Part shown: positions 1-12,000 of the stretch, piece by piece
Layout: each line of letters starts with the position of its first letter
How positions within the stretch are numbered: position 1 is the first letter of the stretch
NCBI GenBank assembly: GCA_032622095.1
Contig: CP136061.1
Coordinates: 93,865,345 to 93,929,344 of the forward strand
DNA from: Siphonodentalium dalli
Taxonomy: Eukaryota; Mollusca; Scaphopoda; Gadilida; Siphonodentaliidae
Direction: 5' to 3'
Length of the DNA stretch: 64,000 bases
Program-made: the position numbers and the translations under genes
The notes under the pieces: model-generated
The model's input: only the letters and a program-made list of their open reading frames with translations
What the model was told of the DNA's origin: nothing
The model's database searches: none

Positions 1-28
1 GACTCATATCTTCCAAATTGCTTCCCAC
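1..28 (-). CDS. Tentative next exon of the C-type lectin-like gene, cut by the window edge
   Basis: A strong acceptor (gtcttcttgtccatag) precedes position 28. The sequence begins GTGGGAAG and in the phase set by the previous exon reads GKQFGRYES up to the edge. Too short to identify. Confidence 0.4.
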
Positions 29-3000
29 CTATGGACAAGAAGACCCGATGAAATACACCGCAAGAGTTGATGAAACCATGGTGTCTCAATTGATTTAATG
101 CATGTATATATGTATATGTATATATTTTTCCATGTGAAGCCCGAGAGCACCCCGGTGGATTTGTGGATCAAAACTGCATTATTATCATTATGTTTTATTG
201 AAGTCATTCTGCTTAAGCCTCATCTTCTGGGAAGTATCTAGAGTCTCAAATTAGCATTGTTTTTAGCTACTTTTTCCCTTCTGTTCCATCTTACACCCGC
301 AATTTGTCGGTTTGAGCATGTGCTTCTGGCCCACATCTCCAAAAATTAACAAACTTCAAAAATCAATATCTGATCACTCTGAGCTTTGGTGGGTGGGTTC
401 CTTGACTCGAATCAAATATTTTTTACCCCTGAAGCCACATAAATAGTAAATTAGTGGTGCTTAATCGGATTGAGTACCTTTAAATGAAAACTTACCATTT
501 TCTCTTAAGATGATAGGTTTCCTCATGCATACATATGGTGACTGCATTTCACAAGACATTAACTTTATCCTGTTGAAATGGAATTTAATGCTTTGGAATT
601 TACTGAGGTCGCCAGCAGTCAAACCTCTTTTAACACGTGAACTCCCAGTGCCATTTACAGCTAAAAACGATCTCTTCAACTTCGCAAAGAGCTCCTCAAT
701 AGAAGACATCGGAGTGACAAGCGTCCCATTCGACGGCGGCAGGGTTTCAGAAATATTAGCAGTGAGAGCTCTCAAATCACTCATAAGCTCGTTGGAAACA
801 TCATGCCTTGAATCTGCTGATGTCATATTAAGCATCTGAGCTAGAGCAAGCATCGATGCAGCGTCGGGTGGAATTGTTGTCCGAATGGGTAGCGGTGGTG
901 GCGGAGGTCTTGTGTTGTCTTTGTTGGAAACTGGAAATAAACCAATAGGATTGTGTCCTTCGTTGTTACTTGGTGTCACTTCTTTTACTGTTTGACCCGA
1001 ACCTTGATTGTCTGACGTCTGGTTATTTATAGCAGACAATGCTTCATGAAGCAAACTTCGCTCGAGATCCTGTAACAAGATATGTTAACGTAGGGAATAT
1101 ATTTCTTTGTTAATAATTGTTCCTTAATAATCTATTTCACAGTAAGGGATCACAAATCAAGGTCAAATTATTTTTTTACTCTTGTGTATCATATCACCTA
1201 AATCATGCAATCTTGAGCTGGGACCATGCACCCGCAACTGAGAAATAAGATTACTGAGGAAGAAGTATTAACAAGTTATTGAGGAACAAGTTAGGCCAAT
1301 GTAATCTCATATATGCGAGGCTCCCTATGGGAGAATCGCGTATATAAGAGAATGCATTGCCACAGGGTTTTCGTAAAATTTCAGAAAGCTCCAGGAATGG
1401 AAGGGTTAATAATCTATTTCACAGTAGGGGGTGGTCCCAGCTCAAGGTCGATTGATTTTGTTACTCTTGTGAATCGGCTCACCAAAGTCACCTAAATCAT
1501 GCAATCTTGAGCTAGGACCATGCACCTGCTTCTGTGAAGAAGATTATTGAGGAAAAAGTATTAACAAAGAAGTATATTCCATTATAAAGTTCCCCGTCAG
1601 AACAGGTCAGAACATCAAAAAGTTCCCAGGTTTTGATTTGGTGCAATATGATCTCTATGGGTGTAGCCAGAGTAGAGAATCATGGCATGATCTGGGTTTC
1701 TTGCTGCTATACAGGAACAGAGTAGTCCTTTCATGGGGGACTGGGTAACTAAGTCTTGAAATAACTGGCCTTCATAGTCAATGGCAGGCTGAAACCTCCC
1801 ATCTATTCTAATATATCAGGCTGAAATGCTTTTGTATCTACCGTTGTAATACAGACCCTAATTGAATTGATTATCAATCACAGAAATAAATGTCAAAATC
1901 AATAGTAAGTGTGCCTGTCATTTGCAGAATGAGGTCCCCAAAGGGAGAATTTAGTGACGCTATCCTACACAGCGGGCTATCATCACTTAATTCACCCTCT
2001 GAGTACCTCATTCTGCTTAGGCCTCATCTTCACTGGAAAGTTTCTTTATTATCAAATTTCTATAGAAACTTATTCACATTGAATCTATTTCTTTTTTAGC
2101 TTAGTTTCTCGATATTCCCAAATTGGCAGATGACACATTGCATAATCGAGGTTCCCAATGGGTGTACATCAAATATATTCACCATTTGGGAACTTCAATC
2201 TGAGTCTGTCTCCCATAGCAGATGAGAACATGCAGAATGAGGTCCCAAGAGGGTGAAGTTGGTGATGCTAGCCCACTGTGCGGGATAGCATCACTAAATT
2301 CACCCTATGGGGACCTCATTCTGCAAATAACAGGCACACTAAACTCAGGCTTGAGCCATACCCTGCATTTTCTGTTTATTATGCTGTGAGGAACCTTATT
2401 CTTTCATTGTGCCGCAGACATGGCCTGATGAGTCAATGGAATCCACATTTATTAACACATCTCAGTTGTCAGATTTATTTCTAATCACAAGTGCATGTTT
2501 GATCAAGAATAATGCTACTTTTTATAAAAAAGCATCACTTTAACATATTATCCATATAATGAGTGAAGTTTTATGGTAGAAAGTGGGTAATAAACAGAAT
2601 AATCAATTGATTTCAATGATTACCAGACATAATTCACTCGGGAGTCACACCTATTGGTCTACTCACTCAGGTGTTACCAGGCCCGATTCCCCTCGCAAAT
2701 TATGTAACAAAATCATCGAAACCAATTGATTAATCTCTATACCTGCAACATTGACGCCATGCTGGACATCGGAGTCGTCTGTGTTGGTTCAGTGGGATTA
2801 CGTACATTGCTGTCCCGGGGTGTCGTTGAGTTCATTGTTAATCTTGTTGGGGGCATCAGCTTCTGAATTGGAAGCTGAGGAAGCTGTGGAAGCTGAATGA
2901 CCTGGTGCCAGGTCGTGATGTTCAACTCGCCGCAAAGATCATCGATATCTGTCAGAGCAACGCTGTCATCAATCACCCATATAGTGCTGCAAAACGTACA

Positions 3001-6000
3001 TTTTACAATGGAGTTATCAACTAGAATTGAAATAGTGTGTCTGTCATTTGCAGAATGAGGTCCCCAGAGGATGAATTTAGTTACGCTACCCCTCACAGTG
3101 GGCTAGCATCACTAAATTCACCCTCTGGGGACCTAATTCTGCTTAGGGCCCATCTTCTGGGAAGTATATATAGTCTCAAATTAACATTGTTTTTCTTCCA
3201 TTCTGTTCAATTTCTATATTCCCTAATTCGCAGAAGATATTAAATTGCATAATCAAGGTGACCAATGGGCGAACATCACCAACTTCAACTGGGAACTTCC
3301 ATCTGATCCTAGGTCTCCCATAGCAGTTAAAGTCTAAGTAGAATGAGGTTCCCAGAGGATGAATTTGGTGATGCTATTCTGCCGTGTAGGATAGCACCAC
3401 TAAATTCACCCTCTGGGGACCTAATTCTGCAAATGTCAGATAGTCCAGGCACATTAGACATGGAAGTGGAAAAGTAAGGAAATAAATCGGGGAAAGCTGA
3501 TTTTTATATATTATTTTGGTCATAACATCGCGGACGCGTCACGAAAAGTCCCCTAAAATCCGATTTGAGCTTTCTGAGTTACATCATTTTTTCCATATAA
3601 TTAAACAAAACAATATTTTTCACAATGATGGAAATAATTGGATGTTGTAACAATTTTTCAGCCGAAACGTATACAAAAAGCACTCAATATTGTTCGATAT
3701 ACAATTCTCGAACCAACGACACCCATTCAAAGGGAAATATCGAATGAATTTCGCATATATAGATATGAAATAAAACACTGAGCCAAAATACTGACGATTT
3801 TGAAGACAAACTGATGTATTCGATGTCGGATTTCTCAGGCTTCTCAAAACATAGGCGCAAGCTATCTATTTTAAAAACTGCACAGACACCACCCCGTCGC
3901 TATAATAGGCAGAACTAGCGAGTACGCACATCATAAGTTGTCAAAACTTGTAAAAACATAACCCTACCCCCGAAACTGGTTGTCAACGATCTGGTCGTAT
4001 TTTGATATTCTATTTTGTCTAAGCTAGTCATATGCATTACTAAGTTATACCAGTATATGTGAAATATGAGTACGAGAGCGAATATAGTGACACGATCAGA
4101 ATACTACAAACGCGGTCATGAAATGGCTGTCAAAATGGCCGCAACCACCAAGCTAAGCCGAAATGATGGCAACTTATTATATAACCACCTAGTAGGTAAA
4201 ATACGTATTAACAATATACAAGTCTGTTGTTAAATATCTTTAAAGGTACACAGTTCATTAAAACAGGCCCATGTGGAGGATTTATCAGCCATTGCAACGC
4301 AGGTCAAACCCAATGAATTACGTCTTTAAAATTTCGGGTTTTCTGTTTACAGTCGGGGCCAAAAATAATAATTTCGGGCATGCAACATACGAAGTAATGT
4401 TTCGCCACACAGTGTATGGTAGTTTCGTTCGGCGTGATGATAAATTATTGAATGGAACGCAGAAACTTAAGTGCATATCCTTGCGGTATAAATAGTAGTT
4501 ACATTTCCGGATTGTTCATCACTGTACATGATAATAAACCACACACGTATGTTGCAATTCTTATTATATTGCAAAGAAACCGCCACCTCTTCAAAAGATT
4601 AGCACTGCATCACACCAGATCAAATAGACAGCACATCGTACATTTGATATACGACTAATTTTCGTGCTGCTTCCAAACCGGTCTCTTAGTAAACAATTTG
4701 TTCAACTTACTTCAGTCGGCAACTTGCAACTGGAATATGCTATTACGCAATGTACAATATTAGTTTTCCGTATTTTGTTGTTTGAAAATATCTTGCCAAA
4801 ACCACCCATGAACTTGTGCAAAATATCAGGTGATCATCGTTTAAAGCTGTTATTTCAGCGTTGAACATTGACTCAATGTTGCTAGTTATGGTTGTTAGTT
4901 CAGCAGATATGTGTAACATTAGGGAGAAGGGATACACACGGTAATGCGGTTGCAGAAAACATAGTACCCTTCGCGTATATGTGACCTTGGTGAATATAAC
5001 CAAATATTATTTCCAGGTGTAAAGACAGTCTCTGTCACAGAGAATGTGGGCAATTTTGGTCAAATTTAGATTTTTTTAAAGAAAGTATATGGTACTCCTT
5101 TGTGTTTTGATAAATTGCTTTCATAGTATACCACCATGCATTCTTGTGATAACAGCGAAATATTCGTGTTTTATTACTTATTCTTAGGCAAAAATTACTA
5201 ATATTTTAAGACACGGAGAATATAATCTACACAATTCACCCATTACTCTATGAATATCTCTCATACTGCTCTATAGCAGTGTATTTCGAAAGGTTTGATG
5301 GTGTATATATCAAAAGAAACGATGACCGGTCACATTAGTGATACTGCTATGAGCACATATATTTCGGCTTCTATGAAAGCTCACAGAATCAATTCTTCGC
5401 TATTAAATTTCATTTTACAGTGTAGTGTACATATATATCACACGATTCAAGATAAATAGTGCAGAAAAATTTGCCTTATTCTCCCGTTTCTTTGCGGTCA
5501 AAAAGTCCAGATTTAACCATTTTATGAGACCTTGCTTTTCGCTATATCTCTCGCGATATATATTAGAGATAATTCGCACATACCCGATAAAATGTTTCTC
5601 TTATTCTCTGCAATCATTCTTCCTCACATATTTCGAGCGTGTTGTCACTCTTATGGGACTAGCTATTCAATTATGCATAAAATGTAACTTTCATTCTATT
5701 TTGGCCATTTTGGCGGCCATTTTGGGACTTCAATTCAACTTATATGGTTCACGGCTAAGCATTGTTTGTATGTATGTCAATGTATTATGAATTTGGAATT
5801 AATTGATCTACACATGACTGCATTCCCATATGGCCTGATGGAGATGCTTCAGAATTTGAACCATTCCGAAAAATCAAGATATCTCAAAAAGCTCAACTCG
5901 GATTTTAGGGGACTTTTGCCACGTTGTTCATAAACATGTTCTTATTGATCCCTGAAAAAATCAGTTTTCCCCGATTTTTTACACTAGTGAAACCTTATGT

Positions 6001-9000
6001 GCCTGGACTAAGACACACAATTTCAAGGCTTGGTTATCGATTAACCCTTTCCATACTGAATGGTAGGGTCCTGCGAATCATGGGTTTTAATTTTGAATGA
6101 ATTGGGCAAAAGAATCGAAATCGCATCAAATCTCAAATCAAATCATTTTCCTGAGTCTATCAATAGTGAAAATAGAAATGATTCGGAGAACACTTGAATA
6201 AGCAGATGAAAAGAAATTTGTCTTAAAAGCCCACTTAATTTTCGAACCCCCAGATTACATTATATAAAATATATGCCATATTATATACCATTTGAAAGAG
6301 GAAGCTCCAAAACATTGTATTATCAACTTATCTGGTGTAATAAACTGTGGACATGTTGTTTTTGTTGAGTTACTAATGCGTTTTGTCATCAAGATTGAAG
6401 TAACTAGAGGTGTGACTGTCCCAATGGGACTACGGATACCCCCCTGTTTTTAAAATACTAAGTTGTTTCACATGTCAGTAAACATTTAGTTAAAATAATA
6501 AAATAACAGTTCCCATTGCAGGTGTACAACCATAACCCTAATCTTAAACCTATTGACAGAAAAATGTAGGAATAAAAGCTTGGACAAAATTATGTATGTT
6601 GCGAAAAATATTCTAAGTCGAAAAAGGGGAATAACTCCACACAAAACATGTCAGACAGACGTCATAATCGCAGGTGCACAGGTTCCCATGGTACTAAATA
6701 TCAGTGCCAAGATTAAAAAACATTGACCGAAAAATGTAGGAATAAAAGCTCGGACAAAATTATGAATGTTGCAAAAAAGTTTCTAAGTCGAAAAAGGGGG
6801 ATAACTCCACCAAAAAATGTCGGACAGACGTCATAATCGCAGGTGCACAAGTTCCCATGGTACTAAATATCTGTGCCACGTTTTAAAAAAATTGACCGAA
6901 AAATGTAGGAATAAAAGCTCGGACAAAAGTATACATGTTGCAAAAAATTTCTAAGTCGAAAAAGGGGGGATAACTCCACCAAAAAAAGTCTGACAGACGT
7001 CATAATCGCAGGTGCACAGATTCCCATGGTGGTTGATGTCTGTGCCAAGTTTCACGGAAATTGATCAAAAAACGACTGAGAAAAACTCCGGACAAATTTG
7101 TGTCCACGGACGGACGGACGGATGGACGGACGGCTCGACGACGGACGGACAAGCTGACTCCAGTATACCCCCCCCTAACTTCGTAGCGGGGGGGGTATAA
7201 AAATCAGTAGTATTTTCAATGCAGGGGAATAACTCTATATATTAAAGATAGAGTTCTTCCCCTTCCATTGAAAAAGTTTGAATTCTGTTGCATTCTGGGT
7301 GCCAAAAGGGGGGGGGGGGGGGGGGGAGTCATTCTATGATTTCAGCAGTTTTCTATTTCTCTGTGGGCATCTTTTGAGACACAGATGTTTCAAATAGTGA
7401 TGAATTATAGTATTTTAATCATATTTTATGGCATATATTGTTATTAAAACCGTATATCAAGTCACTATAAAAAAAATAATCGGCGACTCGAAAATTAAGT
7501 GGGCCTTTAATTGAGGGTGCTAACAAGATAAGAGTTCTCCCTCCTGGTATGCTCCGAAAATTTCCGCGCAATCAGGGAAAGTTTCTGGTCTAAAAATAGC
7601 CAGTGATCAACCAACCCTAAAAGGTTGTATGTATTATACCAAAAAAATCTAAATAAAATCATTATTAGCCCTTTACCCAACAAAATGGCCAAAACCGGCC
7701 AAATAAAGCTTCGACAGCCTAAAATATCTTCGGTTTGTCTCAATAGAACCATACAAATATGGATATCATTGGAACCGGCTCCTTGACCACATTGTGATAG
7801 TTACAGTTATGCCCTGTGCCAATGCATTCTCTTATATATGCGAGTCGACCATAGGTCGCCTCGCATATATAAGAGAATGCATTGGTCTAAAAAAAATCTT
7901 TTTTTAACACTTTTTACCATTTTTTCTTACATTCTTTAACAATTTTATAATTTTTAATTTGTTAAGCCAATGCATTCTCTTATATATGCGAGGCGACCTA
8001 TGGTCGACTCGCATATATAAGAGAATGCATTGGCACAGGGCCATTCTGTTGGGTAAAGGGTTAATTGATAGAAGCATTTTTGGATATGTGTCTTTGATTC
8101 TTTCTCATTATTTTACCATGGAAAATATATGAAACTTAATATTACGAAGATATACACTATCTCTAAGATAAAAATATGCATACCTTTCATTGGCAGGAAC
8201 TGGCTTTGGTACAACTCCATCCCACTGTATGTGGCCGTCTACAGCATGTATACCTGTCCAGATATTCCTCAAACCTGCAGGTAGATAAACAGAAGAAACT
8301 AGAGGTGTGACTGTCCCAATGGGACTACGGATACCCCCCTGATTTTAAAATACCAAGATGTTTCACATGTCAGTAAACATTTAGTTAAAATAATAAAATA
8401 ACAGTTCCCATTGCAGGTGTACAACCATAACCCTAATCTTAAACCTATTGACCGAAAAATGTTGGAATAAAAGCTTGGACAAAATTATGCATGTTGCGAA
8501 AAAAATTCTAAGTAAAAAAAGGGGAATAACTCCACACAAAAATGTCGGACAGACGTCATAATCGCAGGTGCACAGGTTCCCATGGTACTAAATATCAGTG
8601 CCAAGATTAAAAAACATTGACCGAAAAATGTAGGAATAAAAGCTCGGACAAAATTATGCATGTTGCCAAAAACATTTCTAAGTCGAAAAAGGGGGATAAT
8701 TCCACCAAAAAAAGTCGGACAGACGTCATAATCACAGGTGCACAATTTCCCATGGTACTAAATATCTGTGCCACGTTTTTAAAAAATTGACCTAAAAATG
8801 TAGGAATAAAAGCTCGGACAAAAGTATACATGTTGCGAAAAATTTCTAAGTCGAAAAAGGGGGATAACTCCACCAAAAAAGATCCGACAGACGTCATAAT
8901 CGCAGGTGCACAGGTTCCCATGGTGATTGATGTCTGTGCCAAGTTTCAAGGAAATTGATATAAAAAAACGACTGAGAAAAACTCCAGACAAATTTGTGTC

Positions 9001-12000
9001 CACGGATGGACGGACGGACGGACGGACAGACAAGCTGACTCCAGTATACCCCCCCTAACTTCGTTGCGGGGGGTATAACTAGAGGTGTGACTGTCCCAAT
9101 GGGACTAAGGATACCCCCTGTGTTTTTAAAATACTAAGATGTTTCACATGTCAGCTAGTAAACATTTAGTTAAAATAATAAAATAACAGTTCCCATTGCA
9201 GGTGCACAACCCTAACCCTAATCTTAAACCTATTGACCGAAAAATTTAGGAATAAAAGTTCTAAGTCGAAAAAGGGGAATAACTCCACACAAAAAAGTTG
9301 GACAGACATCATAATCGCAGGTGCACAGGTTCCCATGGTACTAAATATCAGTGCCAAGATTAACTAGAGGTGTGACTGTCCCAATGGGACTAAGGATACC
9401 CCCCTTTTAAAAAAATACTAAGATGTTTCACATGTCAGTAAGCATTTAGTTAAAATAATAAAATAACAGTTCCCATTGCAGGTATACAACCATAACCCTA
9501 ATCTTAAACCTATTGACCGAAAAATTGTAGGAATAAAAGCTTGGACAAAATTATGTATGTTTCGAAAATATTTCTAAGTCGAAAAAGGGGAATAACTCCA
9601 CACAAAAATGTCGGACAGACATCATAATCGCAGGTGCACAGGTTCCCATGGTACTAAATATCAGTGCCAAGATTAAAAAACATTGACCGAAAAATGTAGG
9701 AATAAAAGCTCGGACAAAATTATGCATGTTGCAAAAAAAGTTTCTAAGTTGAAAAAGGGGGATAACTCCACCAAAAAATGTCGGACATATGTCATAATCG
9801 CAGGTGCACAAGTGCCAATGGTACTAAATATCTGTGCCACGTTTTAAAAAAATTGACCGAAAAATGTAGGAATAAAAGCTCGGACAAAAGTATACATGTT
9901 GCGAAAATGTTCTAAGTCGAAAAAGGGGGGATAACTAAAAAAAAAAAGTCTGACAGACATCATAATCGCAGGTGCACAGGTTCCCATGGTGGTTGATGTC
10001 TGTGCCAAGTTTCACGGAAATTGATCAAAAAACGACTGAGAAAAACTCCGGACAAATTTGTGTCCACGGACGGACGGACGACGGACGGACAAGCTGACTC
10101 CAGTATACCCCCCCCCCCCCTAACTTCGTTGCGGGGGGTATACAAAACATTGACCTAAAAATGTAGGAATAAAAGCTCGAACAAAATTATGCATGTTGCA
10201 AAAACATTTCTAAGTCGAAAAATGGGGATAACTCCACCAAAAAATGTCGGACAGACGTCATAATAGCAGGTGCACAGGTTCCCATGGTACTAAATATATG
10301 TGCCAAGTTTTAAAAAATTGACCTAAAAATGTAGGAATAAAAGCTCGGACAAAATTATATATGTTGTGAAAATTTTCTAAGTTGAAAAAGGGGAGATAAC
10401 CCCACCAAAAAAAGTCCGACAGATGTCATAATCTCAGGTGCACAAGTTCCCATGGTGGTTGATGTCTGTGCCAAGTTTCACGGCAATTGATCAAAAAACA
10501 ACTGAGAAAAACTCCGGACAAATTTGTGTCCACGGATGACGGACGGACGGTGGACGGACGGACGGATGACGGACGGACAAGCTGATTCCAGTATACCCCC
10601 CCTAACTTCGTTGCAGGGGGTATAAATATGTATAAAATATCTAGCTATCATGGTGTCTAACAATTTTGATATTTTTACTATTTTCGTTCTTATTTAGGAC
10701 CCATCTCCAAAGCTGTTTCAGGTCACCCAAGCCTGGATATAGTGTGTCTGACATTTGCAGAATGAGGTCCCCAGAGGGTGGATTTAGTGATGCTACCCTG
10801 CATAGCAGGCTAGCATCACCAAATTCACCCTATGGGGACCTCATTCTGCTTACATCGCAGCAGAATGAGGTTCCCAGAGGGTGAATTTGGTGATGCTAGC
10901 CCGCTATGCGGGGGTAGCATCACTAAATCCACCCTCTGGGGACCTCATTCTGCAAATGACAGACACCCTATTTCAAGGCTTGTCCTCAGAGATATTTATG
11001 ATATCCCGTGTTTTATGAGCAGTGAGTATAAGACAATAGGTTGATCAGTCAAATGTGAATGACGAGCGATGGATTAATTTGTGGCTTGGCTTTGTTGGCA
11101 ACTAAGATACAGGCAGGGCTAAAAAATTGGTACCAGAATCAGAATCAATTCTCGCAAATTATTCTCGCAAAGTTAAACATGAGAATCAAGTTTGATTCTC
11201 GGATACATACATGTATCTCTGCTTTGTTATACAAAGACATCATATCATATACAGTAATGCCCTAATTAATCGACTCCATAACCACAGCAGAATTATGGGT
11301 AATTTTTCAGGATTTAGTCGGAAATATGGCTTGTTGCCATTCATTGGAAAGCTCTCAGGGAGAGATTAATTAGGGCATTACTGTAAGTAGCTATTAGGCC
11401 AAGAGTTTTTTGTTTGTTGGCCAAAGTAAATCTTTCAAAATTGAAAGCTCATACATGTACAATAAATATTGCAATTCTGCATTCCTGTCACATTCACATT
11501 AACTAAATAATTTGACTGAAGATACAGGGAGAGGGTAAACATTTTAAAGATTTTAAAGTAAGATTTGAATTACTGTTGAGAAATTGACTCAAGAGCATTG
11601 CGTTTTCAAAACTTTGCCAGGGGATGCCCTTCTAAACGTCTCTAACATGGAATGAGTGATACACCATACCCCCCTCCCAACCTACTTGTGGAATAATCAG
11701 GATTTTATTTTGATTCTCGTACCCTCAAACTTGTGAATCAGCTTTGATTCTCGCATGTTTGTGAAATAGCTGAGTTACTGCACTGTGTGCGCTTGGAGAT
11801 ATTCTTGCCGGATAACGTCAGATGGGTGAAAAAAAACAATGTCATCTTGGTCAGCAGGAGAAAGTGTGATTTGTTACCTGGCACGTGACAGGACTTGGGC
11901 TAATCAGAAGTGGGTAAAACAAGTGCAGTCTGTACTGAGTATGGCCGTAAAATGTCATGCTGTGTGATATACGACCTACTTCAGTGCACTAGCAATAAGC

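Larger units (their letters stand above)
6223..7510. mobile_element. TTAA-flanked inverted-repeat element hosting a core-repeat element
   Basis: TTAAAAGCCCACTTAATTTT at 6223 is mirrored by aaaattaagtgggcctttaa ending at 7510. Inside it sits a complete pearl-like element (6405-7199), so the host element is older. Confidence 0.6.

Noticed and set aside
8485-9033. Recurring minus-strand frames containing [11 protein letters not shown] and VELSPFF
   Set aside because: They recur at each core unit of the type A elements (also near 6900, 9600 and 60250) and follow the repeat, not a gene.
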